A stretch of 64,000 bases of DNA from Sphingoaurantiacus capsulatus (GCF_042648405.1 NZ_JBHRXV010000009.1:124001-188000); one strand, 5' to 3'; numbered from the stretch's first letter, positions 50,409-59,362 are shown. Notes: a model not told the origin generated them from the sequence alone. Numbers and translations: made by a program.

Positions 50409-51089
50409 ATGCTGATCGAGATCCCGGCCGTGCTGTCGCCGGCGGAAGTCGCCGCGGTTCGGGCGCGGCTGGCAGCCGCCGAGTGGCGCGACGGCGGAGG
50501 CACCGCCGGCCATCTCGCGGCGCGCGCCAAGGCCAATCTGCAACTGGGTGCCGACGATCCGCTCGGCGCCGAGCTCGGCAACGCCATCGTCGACCGGCTG
50601 TCGGCGGCGCCGCGCTTCATCGCCGCCGCCCTGCCGCTGCGCGTGCTGCCGCCGCGCTTCAACCTTTACACCGGCGCGGGCGCCTATGGCCGCCACATCG
50701 ACAGCGCGATCTTCGCGGTGCCGGGCCTGCGCGAGCGGGTGCGCAGCGACCTGTCCGCGACGCTGTTCCTGAGCGACCCCGACGAATATGACGGCGGCGA
50801 GCTGGTCGCCGAATTCGGCCTCAGCCGCGAACGGGTGAAGCTGCCCGCCGGGCACCTCCTCCTCTATCCCGCGACCTCGGTACACGAGGTGACGCCAGTG
50901 ACGCGGGGCGCGCGCTATGCCGCTTTCTTCTGGGTGCAGAGCCTGGTGCGCGACACGCATCGCCGCGCGATGATGTTCGAGCTCGACGAGACCATCCAGG
51001 CGCTGACCGCGCAACTGCCCGACAGCCCCGAGATCGTGCGGCTGACCGGCCTCTACCACAATTTGCTGCGCGACTGGGCGGACACCTGA
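50409..51089 (+). CDS. PKHD-type Fe(II)/2-oxoglutarate hydroxylase (PiuC/YbiX-like)
   Basis: A 226-residue dioxygenase of the PKHD family. The iron triad is visible as HID (YGRHIDSAIF) and the later His in SVHEVTPVTRG, whose arginine binds 2-oxoglutarate. Residues about 175-226 form the usual C-terminal helical part (DETIQALTAQL). YbiX/PiuC genes sit beside catecholate receptors in many bacteria, as here; their target is unresolved. The ATG has AGGAG ten bases ahead. The next gene starts one base after its stop. Confidence 0.92.
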   Translation: MLIEIPAVLSPAEVAAVRARLAAAEWRDGGGTAGHLAARAKANLQLGADDPLGAELGNAIVDRLSAAPRFIAAALPLRVLPPRFNLYTGAGAYGRHIDSAIFAVPGLRERVRSDLSATLFLSDPDEYDGGELVAEFGLSRERVKLPAGHLLLYPATSVHEVTPVTRGARYAAFFWVQSLVRDTHRRAMMFELDETIQALTAQLPDSPEIVRLTGLYHNLLRDWADT

Positions 51090-51090
51090 G

Positions 51091-52188
51091 ATGGCGCTGC
51101 CGCCGCTCAGCGAGATTCCGCCGACCGTCGCCTCGGTCGACGACTATGAGGGGCTGGCGCGCGAGCGGCTCGACGCGGGGAGCTGGGCCTATCTGACCGC
51201 CGGCGCCGGCGACGAATCGACGGTGGCCGAGAACCGCTCCGGCTTTGCGCGCTGGCAGTTGCGCACCCGCGTGCTGCGCAACCTGTCGGGCGGCAGCACG
51301 GCGATCGACCTGTTCGGCACGCGCCTCGCCGCGCCAATCCTGCTGGCACCGGTCGCTTTCCAGAAACTCGCGCACCCTGACGGCGAGCTGGCGGCGGCGG
51401 TGGCGGCTTCCGCCTTGCAGGCGGGCATGGTGGTGAGCACTCAGGCGAGCGTCGCCATCGAGGATATCGCCGCCGCCGCGTCCACACCCCTGTGGTTCCA
51501 GCTCTATATCCAGCACGACCGCGACTTCACCCGCGCGCTGGTCGCCCGTGCCGAGGCCGCCGGCTACGCCGCGATCGTCGTCACCGTCGATGCGCCGACC
51601 AGCGGCCGCCGTGACGCCGAGCAGCGCGCCGGTTTCGCCTTCCCGCCCGGCATCGAAGCGGTCAATCTGCGCGGCCTCGCCCCGCCGCCGCGCGCCGCCG
51701 CCGACGCACTGCTGCTCGGCACGCCACTGCTCGACGCCGCGCCGCGCTGGGAAGACCTCGCCTGGCTGCGCACGCTCACCCGGCTGCCGATCCTCGTGAA
51801 GGGCATCATGGACGGCGACGATGCACGGCGGGCGGTCGCCGCCGGCATCGACGGCATCATCGTCTCCAACCACGGTGGGCGCACCCTGGACTCGCAGCCG
51901 GCCACGATCGCGGCGCTGCCGGAGATCGTCGCGGCGGTTGGCGGCCAGGTGCCGGTGCTCGTCGATGGCGGCATCCGCAGCGGCACCGACATCTTCAAGA
52001 CGTTGGCGCTGGGCGCGCGCGCCGTGCTGGTCGGCCGGCCGTTCGTCTATGGCCTTGCCGCCGCGGGCGCCGTCGGCGTCGCGCATGTGCTGCGTATCCT
52101 GCGCGCCGAACTCGAGGTGGCGATGGCATTGACCGGCTGCCCGACACTTGCCGCCATCGATACGGACGCACTGCGCCGATGCAGCTGA
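51091..52188 (+). CDS. FMN-dependent alpha-hydroxy-acid oxidase (L-lactate oxidase/dehydrogenase family)
   Basis: A 365-residue FMN enzyme of the lactate/glycolate oxidase family. It has the N-terminal YLTAGAGDESTVAEN, LAPVAFQKLAHPDGELA, the FMN-binding LVKGIM, the catalytic histidine in SNHGGRTLDSQP and the phosphate loop VLVDGGIRSGTDIFKTLALGARAVLVGRP. It oxidises a 2-hydroxy acid to a 2-oxo acid. It sits between PiuC and TonB, one base after the first and overlapping the second by 10 bases, so it belongs to the iron operon. It may make the 2-oxo acid needed by PiuC or act on hydroxyacid siderophore parts; both are inference. Confidence 0.88.
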   Translation: MALPPLSEIPPTVASVDDYEGLARERLDAGSWAYLTAGAGDESTVAENRSGFARWQLRTRVLRNLSGGSTAIDLFGTRLAAPILLAPVAFQKLAHPDGELAAAVAASALQAGMVVSTQASVAIEDIAAAASTPLWFQLYIQHDRDFTRALVARAEAAGYAAIVVTVDAPTSGRRDAEQRAGFAFPPGIEAVNLRGLAPPPRAAADALLLGTPLLDAAPRWEDLAWLRTLTRLPILVKGIMDGDDARRAVAAGIDGIIVSNHGGRTLDSQPATIAALPEIVAAVGGQVPVLVDGGIRSGTDIFKTLALGARAVLVGRPFVYGLAAAGAVGVAHVLRILRAELEVAMALTGCPTLAAIDTDALRRCS

Positions 52189-52784
52189 ACCTGCCGGTCC
52201 TGAGCACGGTGATCGCGGCGCATATCGCGCTGTTGCTGCTGCTGATCGCGCAGAGGGCAGCGCCGATGCTGCAGGAACTGCAGATGCCGCTGGTCGTCGA
52301 CCTGCTGCCCGTTGCGGCCGAGGAGCCGCCCGCGCCCGTCGAGCCCGACCTGCCGCCCCCGCCGCTGATCTACGTGCCGCCGCCGGTCGTCATCGTCGCC
52401 GTACCGCCATCGCCGTTCGTGGTCGCCGAATCCCCGCCCCCGCCCGAGCTGCCATCGGTGAGTCCGCCACCGCGACCCGCGCCGCCGGCCCCCGCGACGA
52501 TTGCCACCGGCGACCTGTCGGCGACGACACTGAGCGCCACGGCGCCGCGCTATCCGCTCGAATCGCGGCGGCGGCGGGAACAGGGCACCGTGATGCTGAG
52601 CCTGCTGCTCGGTGAGGACGGCCGCGTCGCCGAGATCGAGATCGCCCGGACCAGCGGGCACCGCCGGCTCGACGAGGTGGCGCTTGCCGCCGTCCGCCGC
52701 TGGCGCTGGTTGCCGACCGTTCGCAACGGCCGCCCCGTGCAGGTGCGCGGCGTCGTCGAGATCCCTTTCATACTGACCGGATAA
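52179..52784 (+). CDS. tonB: Energy transducer TonB
   Basis: A 201-residue TonB. An N-terminal membrane anchor (residues about 6-26) precedes a proline-rich spacer (PPPPLIYVPPPVVIVAVPPSP) and a C-terminal TonB domain (APRYPLESRRRREQGTVMLSLLLGEDGRVAEIEI, SGHRRLDEVALAAVRRWRW). It passes proton-motive energy from ExbB/ExbD to receptors. It starts inside the end of the oxidase gene. No exbB or exbD is in the window. It probably serves the receptor at 48016. Confidence 0.92.
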   Translation: MQLNLPVLSTVIAAHIALLLLLIAQRAAPMLQELQMPLVVDLLPVAAEEPPAPVEPDLPPPPLIYVPPPVVIVAVPPSPFVVAESPPPPELPSVSPPPRPAPPAPATIATGDLSATTLSATAPRYPLESRRRREQGTVMLSLLLGEDGRVAEIEIARTSGHRRLDEVALAAVRRWRWLPTVRNGRPVQVRGVVEIPFILTG

Positions 52785-52803
52785 TGCAGAGGAGACGCGC
52801 GTG

Positions 52804-53862
52804 ATGAAGCTTCGTTTTGCCGTGACGGCGATATCCGCCCTCGTGCTTGCCGCCTGCTCGGGCGGCGAGGAAACCAAGGGCGATGCCGCCGCGACCGAGG
52901 GCGCGGGCTCGAAGGAGGTGAACCTCTATACGGCGCGTCACTATGACAGCGACCTGCCGCTCTATGAGCGCTTCACCCAGGAGACCGGCATCAAGATCAA
53001 CCGGATCGAAGGCCGCGCCGACGAGCTGGTCGCGCGCATGAAGAGCGAGGGCGCCACCAGCCCGGCGGACGTATTCATCACCGCCGATGCCGGCGCGCTG
53101 TGGCGCGCGCAGAAGGAAGGGCTGTTCCAGCCGGTGCAGTCGGCGACGCTCGACGCGCGCGTCCCCGCCAACCTGCGCGAGCCGGCCGGCAACTGGTACG
53201 GCTTCACCCGCCGGGCCCGCATCGTCGCCTACGACAAGGCGAAGGTGAAGCCGGAGGAGATCGACAGCTACGAGAAGCTCGCGACGCCGCGCTTCAAGGG
53301 CAAAATCTGCGTCCGCTCGTCGGACAGCGTCTACAACCTCTCGCTCGTCGGCGCGCTGATCGAGGCGTGGGGCGCGGAGAAGGCCGGCGAATGGTCGCGC
53401 GGCATCGTCACCAACATGGCGCGCCCGCCCGAGGGCGGCGACCGCGACCAGATCCGCGCCGTTGCGGCGGGCGTCTGCGAAGTCGCGATCACCAACAGCT
53501 ATTATTATATCCGCATGGCGAGCGGCGATGATGCCGCCGACCGCAAGGTGATCGAGAAGGTCGCGCTCGGCTTCCCGAGCCTCGACGGCAAGGGCGCGCA
53601 CGTCAACATCTCGGGCGGCGGCGTTGCCGCCAACGCGCCGAACAAGGCGAACGCGATCAAGCTGCTCGAATTCTTCGCCTCGGCGGAGACGCAAGCGCAT
53701 ATCGCGGCGAACAACAATGAATATCCGGCCTCGCCCGACGTTCCCGCGCCGGCGCCGGTCGACGCCTACGCCAACTTTACCGCCAACCCGATGTCGGCGG
53801 CGGCGTTCGCAGCGCGTCAGCCCGAAGCGCAGACGATGATGAGCGAGGCCGGGTGGCGCTAA
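52804..53862 (+). CDS. fbpA: Fe(3+) ABC transporter substrate-binding lipoprotein
   Basis: A periplasmic iron-binding protein of about 352 residues, class FbpA/FutA. A lipobox (LAAC, Cys near residue 18) anchors it to the membrane. NLYTARHYDSD is the strand at the ligand site and the tyrosine run in ITNSYYYIRMA supplies iron-binding tyrosines; VFITADAGALWRA and NGISGG-like ISGGGV motifs fit. GTG at 52801 and ATG at 52804 are both possible after GGAGA. The permease starts within its last bases, so the FbpABC genes are coupled. Confidence 0.92.
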   Translation: MKLRFAVTAISALVLAACSGGEETKGDAAATEGAGSKEVNLYTARHYDSDLPLYERFTQETGIKINRIEGRADELVARMKSEGATSPADVFITADAGALWRAQKEGLFQPVQSATLDARVPANLREPAGNWYGFTRRARIVAYDKAKVKPEEIDSYEKLATPRFKGKICVRSSDSVYNLSLVGALIEAWGAEKAGEWSRGIVTNMARPPEGGDRDQIRAVAAGVCEVAITNSYYYIRMASGDDAADRKVIEKVALGFPSLDGKGAHVNISGGGVAANAPNKANAIKLLEFFASAETQAHIAANNNEYPASPDVPAPAPVDAYANFTANPMSAAAFAARQPEAQTMMSEAGWR

Positions 53863-55460
53863 CCGCGTCTTCCCGCCTGCCTCTGTCACGTCACCTGCGG
53901 CCCCTGCCGATCCTGGCGGGGGCCGCGGCCCTTGTGGCCGTCGCGCCGCTGATCGGCGTGGTGATGGCAGCGCTGGCTGAAGGATCGGCGGCGATCGCGG
54001 CGCGCGATGTCGCGCGCTATGCCGCGACGTCGGCACTGCTCGCGCTGATCGTCGGCGCGACCACCGCGGTCGCCGGCACGATCGCCGCCTGGCTGGTGGT
54101 GATGCATGAGTTTCCCGGGCGCCGCTGGTTCGCCTGGGCGCTGGCGCTGCCGCTGGCGGCGCCCGCCTTCGTGCTGGCCTATGCCTATGCCAGCCTGTTC
54201 GATGTCGGGGGGCCGTTGCGCTTTGCGCTGCGCGACGGCTTCGGCTTCGACCTGCCGATCGAGATGCACAATATGGCGGGCGCCGCCTTCGTCTTCACCT
54301 GCGCCTTCTACCCCTATGTCTATCTGGCGATGCGCGCCGCCTTCCTCGCGCAGCCGCTCGACGCGCTGGAGGCGGCACGCACGCTCGGCGCCTCGCCGAT
54401 GAGCAGCTTTCGCGCCGTGGCGCTGCCCGTCGCGCGCCCGGCGCTCGCCGCCGGTGTCGCGCTGGCGGTGATGGAGACGCTCGCCGACTATGGCGCCGCG
54501 CAATTCCTCAGCGTCCAGACGCTCACCACCGGCGTGGTGCGCGCCTGGTCGGTCTATGGATCGACCGCCAGCGCCGCCCGCTTCGCGCTGCCGCTGCTCG
54601 CCGCCGCCGCGCTGCTGCTGTGGGTTGAGCGGGCTGCGCGCCGCGGCCGGTCGCACCAGGGCGGCCGCGCGCGCTGGCGGCCGCTGCCCAGGCATTGCCT
54701 CACCGGCCTCAAGGCCGCCGCCGCGACCGGCTTCTGCGCGCTGCTGCTGACCGCCGGCCTCTTGCTGCCGGTCGGCTGGATGCTGTGGAACGCCATCGAC
54801 ATCACCCCTGAGGTCGATCGGCTGATCCGCGCCGGGCTGCACAGTCTGCTGCTCGGTGGAATCGCCGCGGTGGTGACGGTGGGCCTCGCCACCGCGCTGG
54901 CAATCGGCGCGCGCAACTGGCCGGCGGCGGTGCGCGTCGCCAGTCTCGGCTATGCGACGCCGGGCGCGGCGATGGCGCTTGGGCTGCTCGTGCCCGCCGC
55001 CTTGCTGTGGCGGCACACGCCCGCCGGATCGAGCCTCGTCGCCGGCATCGCGCTCCTCGTCTACGCCTATGCCGCGCGCCTGATGGCGGCGGCGCTGGAG
55101 CCGATCGACGCCGGGCTGCAGCGCGTTTCGCCCGCGATGATCGACGCGGCGCGCACGCTCGGCCGCGGCGAGATGGCGACCGCCGCTGCGGTGCAAGTGC
55201 CGGTGGCGCGCGGGGCGATGCTGACCGCGATGCTGATCATCTTCATCGACGTGCTGAAGGAGCTTCCCGCCACGCTGATCCTGCGGCCGTTCAACTTTGA
55301 GACGCTGGCGGTGATGGCGAGCAATTATGCGCTCGACGAGCGGCTCGCCCAGGCCGGCTGGCCGTCGCTCGCCATCCTTGCGCTGTCGCTGCCGGCGGTG
55401 ATGTGGCTGACCCGCCGCATTGCCTTGTCGCGCCCCGGCCATGTAGCGCAGCCCGCATGA
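53853..55460 (+). CDS. fbpB: Fe(3+) ABC transporter permease (fused two-domain, FbpB-like)
   Basis: A 535-residue permease with two homologous halves and about 12 helices, the usual form for FbpB/FutB. Each half carries an EAA loop for the ATPase: EAARTLGASPMSSFRAVALPVARPALAAG and DAARTLGRGEMATAAAVQVPVARGAML. It starts with GTG ten bases before the fbpA stop and its own stop overlaps the ATPase ATG (ATGA). Confidence 0.93.
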   Translation: MALTASSRLPLSRHLRPLPILAGAAALVAVAPLIGVVMAALAEGSAAIAARDVARYAATSALLALIVGATTAVAGTIAAWLVVMHEFPGRRWFAWALALPLAAPAFVLAYAYASLFDVGGPLRFALRDGFGFDLPIEMHNMAGAAFVFTCAFYPYVYLAMRAAFLAQPLDALEAARTLGASPMSSFRAVALPVARPALAAGVALAVMETLADYGAAQFLSVQTLTTGVVRAWSVYGSTASAARFALPLLAAAALLLWVERAARRGRSHQGGRARWRPLPRHCLTGLKAAAATGFCALLLTAGLLLPVGWMLWNAIDITPEVDRLIRAGLHSLLLGGIAAVVTVGLATALAIGARNWPAAVRVASLGYATPGAAMALGLLVPAALLWRHTPAGSSLVAGIALLVYAYAARLMAAALEPIDAGLQRVSPAMIDAARTLGRGEMATAAAVQVPVARGAMLTAMLIIFIDVLKELPATLILRPFNFETLAVMASNYALDERLAQAGWPSLAILALSLPAVMWLTRRIALSRPGHVAQPA

Positions 55461-56467
55461 CCGCCGCGCTCACCGTTCAGTCCGTGTCGAAACAATATGG
55501 CGCGGTTGCCGCCGTCGATGCGGTGTCGCTGACCATCGAGGCCGGGCGCGTGACTTGTCTGCTCGGCCCCTCGGGCTGCGGCAAGAGCACGCTGCTCCGC
55601 CTGATCGCAGGGCTCGAGCCGGTCGATGCCGGCGCGATCGTCAGCGGCGGCCGGACGCTGTCGGCGACCGGTGCCACCGTTGCGCCCGAAGCGCGGCGCG
55701 TCGGGCTGGTGTTCCAGGACTATGCGCTGTTTCCGCACCTCGATGTCGCGGCCAACATCGGCTTCGGCCTGGCCGATCTTCCCGCCGCCGCGCGGCGCGA
55801 CCGTGTGGCGGCGCTGCTCGACCATCTGCAGATCGCGCACCGCGCCACTGCCTATCCGCACACCCTGTCCGGCGGCGAGCAGCAGCGCGTGGCGATCGCC
55901 CGGGCACTAGCGCGCGAGCCCGCCGTTCTGCTGATGGACGAGCCCTTCTCCGGCCTCGACGCGCATCTGCGCGGCGCACTGCGCGACAGCGTGTTCGACA
56001 TGCTGCGCGCGAGCGGTACGGCAGTGCTGTGCGTTACGCATGATGCCGACGACGCCATGCGCATGGCCGACCAGCTGGTGCTGATGGCGGGCGGGCGCGT
56101 GCTGCAGCAGGGCACACCCGAACATTGTTATCGCGAGCCCGCGTCGGTCGCCGCAGCCCGGCTGCTCGGCGAGGCCAATGTCATCGCCGGCGTGGCAAAG
56201 GATGGCGTGCTGTCGACGCCGATCGGAAGCTTCCCGTCGCCCGCCGGCGCGACCGCCGTCATCGTGCGGCCGCAGCATCTTCGCGTCGGCGCCGGAAAGG
56301 CGAACGCGACGATCCTGTCATCGCGCTTCGTCGGCGCGACGTTCGCCGTCGAGCTCGATGCCGCCGGTCAGCGCCTCATGATGTGGACCGGGCAGCCCCG
56401 CGGCGCGGCCGGCGACGCGATCGCCGTCGAAGCGCCGGCCGACATGGTACGCCTTCTGCCCGCCTAG
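55457..56467 (+). CDS. fbpC: Fe(3+) ABC transporter ATP-binding protein
   Basis: A 336-residue ABC ATPase with Walker A GPSGCGKST, Q-loop FQDYALFPH, signature LSGGEQQR, Walker B VLLMDEPFSG and the H-loop VTHD. The C-terminal 110 residues form the TOBE/regulatory domain of the FbpC/PotA type (VIVRPQHLRVG). It ends the operon begun at 48016. Its stop overlaps the remnant of an alpha-hydroxy-acid oxidase on the other strand by four bases. Confidence 0.93.
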   Translation: MTAALTVQSVSKQYGAVAAVDAVSLTIEAGRVTCLLGPSGCGKSTLLRLIAGLEPVDAGAIVSGGRTLSATGATVAPEARRVGLVFQDYALFPHLDVAANIGFGLADLPAAARRDRVAALLDHLQIAHRATAYPHTLSGGEQQRVAIARALAREPAVLLMDEPFSGLDAHLRGALRDSVFDMLRASGTAVLCVTHDADDAMRMADQLVLMAGGRVLQQGTPEHCYREPASVAAARLLGEANVIAGVAKDGVLSTPIGSFPSPAGATAVIVRPQHLRVGAGKANATILSSRFVGATFAVELDAAGQRLMMWTGQPRGAAGDAIAVEAPADMVRLLPA

Positions 56468-56817
56468 GGTGCGTTCGAAGATCCTGCTGCCTTGCAGCGA
56501 GCGACGAACTCGGCGGTGAGGCCGCGCCGCGCCGCTGCCCGTGCCACCGCGGGTTCGGCATCGCCGTGAAACATGCGGGTGAGCCCGGTCGGCGCCAGCA
56601 TCAGCGGCTGTGCCACCGCCCGCCAAACAGCCGTGTCGCGGTGCTGCGACACATCGACGAGAATGTCGGGCACCAGTTCATAGTCGGCGAACGCGTCGCT
56701 GTTCCGGCGAAGTGTCACCTCGTCGTCGGCGCCGCCGTCGATATAGTTGAAGATCGGCCGCGGCAGCAGGCGGCGCAGGTCGGCGATGTTGCAGGCGCGG
56801 TCGAGCGCTCCCTTCGC
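56464..56817 (-). pseudogene. N-terminal remnant of an FMN-dependent alpha-hydroxy-acid oxidase
   Basis: On the minus strand the frame reads NIADLRRLLPRPIFNYIDGG, then ADDEVTLRRN, LVPDILVDVS, PLMLAPTGLTRMFHGDAEPAV and ARAAARRG, the first third of the lactate/mandelate oxidase family. After about 105 residues the similarity ends and a stop follows; the FMN site and catalytic histidine are missing. No ATG, GTG or TTG is found at the expected start, as a stop in the same frame lies just upstream within the end of the CitE-like gene. Both ends are therefore lost, which marks it as a decayed gene. An intact relative is at 51091. Confidence 0.75.
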
Positions 56818-56818
56818 G

Positions 56819-57664
56819 CTATCCGCGCGTCGCCTCGGCGAAGGCTAGCAGCCGCCGGGCCTCGGCGACGTGCAGCACCTCGACCATGCGGCCGTTGTAG
56901 GTGGTGACGCCTTTGCCTTCCGCCTGGCCTGCCTCAAACGCGGCGATCAGCCCCTCGGCCTCCGCAATGGCCGCGGGGTCGGGCGAATAGGCACGGTTGG
57001 CAGCCTCGATCTGGTTGGGATGAACGAGCGTCTTGCCGTCGAAGCCCATCGCCGCGCCCTGCTTGCAAGCTATGTCGAGCGCGTCGAGATCGGGGATGTC
57101 GGCATGGATGCCGTCTAGCGCGACGATGCCGGCAGCGCGCGCGGCGACCAACATGCGCTGCAACGCGTACATCAGTTCCAGCCGGTCCCGCCCCGGCTTG
57201 GCACGCAGATCCTTGGCGAAGTCGGCCATGCCGGCGATCAGCGCGGTGACGCCCTCGACCGCGGCGATGCGCTCGACCGCGATCAGCGATTTCGGCGATT
57301 CGATCATCGCCCAGACCGGGATACCGTAGGCGAGCCGCACCGCTTCCACCGCCTGCGCTTCGCTATCGACCTTCGGCACGACGATCGCGTTGGGCCGCGC
57401 GGCGACAGCGGCGGCGAAATCGTCGGCCATCCAGGGGGTGCCGAAGCCGTTGACGCGGATCGCCAGCTCGCGGCGCCCGAAGCCGCCCTCGCGCACCGCC
57501 GCCACCGCCGCGGCGCGCGCCGCTTCCTTCGCATCGGGTGCGACCGCATCCTCGAGATCGAGGATCACCGCGTCGCAACCGAGGCTGCGCGCCTTTTCCA
57601 GCGCGCGCGGGTTCGATGCCGGCATGTACAGCACCGAACGGCGCGGACGGTCGGGCAGGGTCAT
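56819..57664 (-). CDS. HpcH/HpaI aldolase/citrate lyase (CitE-like) family protein
   Basis: A 281-residue CoA-ester lyase homologue. Motifs include RSVLYMPASNPRALEKA, VILDLEDAV with the metal-binding acidic residues, VPKVDS, MIESPKSLI and GFDGKTLVHPNQIEAAN. Family members cleave or form malyl-CoA, citramalyl-CoA and related esters. It is downstream of the nitronate monooxygenase by 68 bp in the same direction and may share its transcript. The neighbouring CoA-transferase and acyl-CoA synthetase support a CoA-ester pathway, but the actual substrate is not clear. Confidence 0.87.
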   Translation of the reverse strand: MTLPDRPRRSVLYMPASNPRALEKARSLGCDAVILDLEDAVAPDAKEAARAAAVAAVREGGFGRRELAIRVNGFGTPWMADDFAAAVAARPNAIVVPKVDSEAQAVEAVRLAYGIPVWAMIESPKSLIAVERIAAVEGVTALIAGMADFAKDLRAKPGRDRLELMYALQRMLVAARAAGIVALDGIHADIPDLDALDIACKQGAAMGFDGKTLVHPNQIEAANRAYSPDPAAIAEAEGLIAAFEAGQAEGKGVTTYNGRMVEVLHVAEARRLLAFAEATRG

Positions 57665-57732
57665 GGCTCAGCGGCTCCGGTTTCAACCGGCGTCAGGCAT
57701 AAAGCCCCGCCGCCGCCAACGCCATGCCGAAG

Positions 57733-58704
57733 CTAGGCGCGCATCCCCGCCAGCCGCTGGGCGATGATCGCATCGGCATCGGCCATGATGCGGTCAAGCA
57801 ACTGCTTCACCGTCGGCACGTCCTGAATGAGGCCCTGCACCATGCCGGCCGACCAGATGCCATGTTCGATGTCGCCGGTCTGCAGCCCCTCGCGGCCGCG
57901 CACGCCTTTCACCAGGTCGGCGACCTCGGCGAAGGGCTTGCCTTCCTTCTCGGCGGCGACCACCGCCTGGCTGATGCCGTTGCGCGCGACGCGGGCGGTG
58001 TTGCGGTAGCTGCGGAAAATAAGGTCGGTGGCGCGCTCGTCGTTCGCCACCATCGCCTGCTTGAACGCGTCGTGGATCGGCGCCTCGACCGTCGCGCAGA
58101 AGCGGGTGCCCATGTTGATGCCGTCGGCGCCCAAAGCCAGCGCCGCGACAAGGCCGCGCCCGTCGCCGAAGCCGCCCGAGGCGAGGATCGGGATCTTCAC
58201 CTGGTTGGCGGCGGCCGGAATGAGGATCAGGCCGGGGATGTCGTCCTCGCCCGGATGGCCGGCGCATTCGAAGCCGTCGATCGAGATGGCGTCGACGCCC
58301 TTGCGCTCGGCGGACAGCGCGTGGCGAACGCTGGTGCATTTGTGGAGGATGACGGCGCCCGCCGGCTTCACGATCTCCCAGATCTCCGACACCGCCGGGG
58401 TGCCTGCCGTCTCGACGATCTTGACGCCGCCGTCCACGATGGCCTGCGCATAGCCCTTGTAGTCGGGCGGGTTGATCGTCGGGAACACGGTGACGTTCAC
58501 GCCGAACGGCTTGTCGGTCATCGCCTTGCAGCGCTCGATCTCGTCGCGCAGCGCCTGCGGGCTCGGCTGCGTCAGCGCGGTGAGGATGCCAAGGCCGCCG
58601 GCGTTCGACACGGCGGAGGCGAGTTCGGCGGTGCCGACCCACTGCATGCCGCCCTGAACGATCGGATGCTCGATGCCGAGCAGATCGGTGATGCGCGTTT
58701 TCAT
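57733..58704 (-). CDS. Nitronate monooxygenase family (2-nitropropane dioxygenase-like) FMN enzyme
   Basis: A 323-residue TIM-barrel FMN protein of the NMO family. It shows PIVQGGMQWVG, the AVSNAGGLGILTAL motif, FGVNVTVFP, the histidine motif GFECAGHPGEDD, the phosphate-binding ASGGFGDGRGLVAALALGADGINMGTRF and the end HGIWSAGM. Members oxidise nitronates with O2, while related ones are enoyl-ACP reductases or oxidoreductases. It is divergent from a MarR gene with 145 bp between starts and is probably controlled by it. Confidence 0.88.
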   Translation of the reverse strand: MKTRITDLLGIEHPIVQGGMQWVGTAELASAVSNAGGLGILTALTQPSPQALRDEIERCKAMTDKPFGVNVTVFPTINPPDYKGYAQAIVDGGVKIVETAGTPAVSEIWEIVKPAGAVILHKCTSVRHALSAERKGVDAISIDGFECAGHPGEDDIPGLILIPAAANQVKIPILASGGFGDGRGLVAALALGADGINMGTRFCATVEAPIHDAFKQAMVANDERATDLIFRSYRNTARVARNGISQAVVAAEKEGKPFAEVADLVKGVRGREGLQTGDIEHGIWSAGMVQGLIQDVPTVKQLLDRIMADADAIIAQRLAGMRA

Positions 58705-58822
58705 GATGCCCTCTCCCTCTCCCGCCCCTTATCTCCCGCGGCGTCGACCAATTGGTACAGCCAAGAAAGAGAGGTGAGAGCCGGATGCATCCATGTTGAC
58801 CGCCACTCGATACAATGTGATA

Positions 58823-58849
58823 GCGTATAGTACGCAAAGGAATGTACGC
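58823..58849. promoter_or_regulatory. Probable MarR operator between divergent genes
   Basis: GCGTA-TAG-TACGC (58823-58835) is a perfect inverted repeat, and GTACGC is repeated at 58844-58849 just ahead of the MarR ATG. Such sites commonly serve MarR autoregulation; it differs from the AACGT-N2-ACGTT box of the catabolic island. Confidence 0.45.
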
Positions 58850-59362
58850 ATGCGCCCCCTATCGCCTCATTCAAAATTTGGTTTTCTAATCCACGACATC
58901 TCGCGCATGCGGCGCACGTTCTTCGACCAGGCGTTGAAGCCGCTGGGACTGACGCGCGCGCAGTGGGGCATGATCGACAATATTTCGCGGCACCCTGAGG
59001 AAGGCATGGCCCAGACCGAGCTGGCAAAGCTGCTCGAGACCGGCAAGGTCAGTGTCGGCGGTCTGATCGACCGGCTCGAAGAGTCGGGCCTGGTCTACCG
59101 CCAACCCGACAAGACGGATCGCCGGGTCAAGCGGGTGTTCATCACCGACAAGGGCTACGAGGTGCTCGAACGCGTCAAGCATGTCGCCGATGACCTCGAC
59201 GCCATGCTTTTCGATGACGTCTCCACCGATGAGATGAACGCCGCCGCCGATGTGCTGCTTCGCGTGAAGAACAATGTCCGCGCCGCGCTGAAGGAAGCAC
59301 CGGCCGTCCAGCCGCTCGGCGCACACGACGAGCGCCGGGGACGTGCTTCGACTGTCGCATAG
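58850..59362 (+). CDS. MarR-family transcriptional regulator
   Basis: A 170-residue winged-helix regulator: LIHDISRMRRTFFDQALKPLGLTRAQWGMIDNISRH, the HTH QTELAKLLETGKVSVGGLIDRLEESGLVYRQPDKTDRRVKRVFITDKG with the DRR wing. It resembles regulators of aromatic or fatty-acid degradation. The ATG at 58850 follows AAAGG by nine bases; upstream in-frame starts lack a ribosome site. The CoA-transferase starts on the base after its stop, so both are co-transcribed, and the NMO gene is divergent. Confidence 0.9.
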   Translation: MRPLSPHSKFGFLIHDISRMRRTFFDQALKPLGLTRAQWGMIDNISRHPEEGMAQTELAKLLETGKVSVGGLIDRLEESGLVYRQPDKTDRRVKRVFITDKGYEVLERVKHVADDLDAMLFDDVSTDEMNAAADVLLRVKNNVRAALKEAPAVQPLGAHDERRGRASTVA

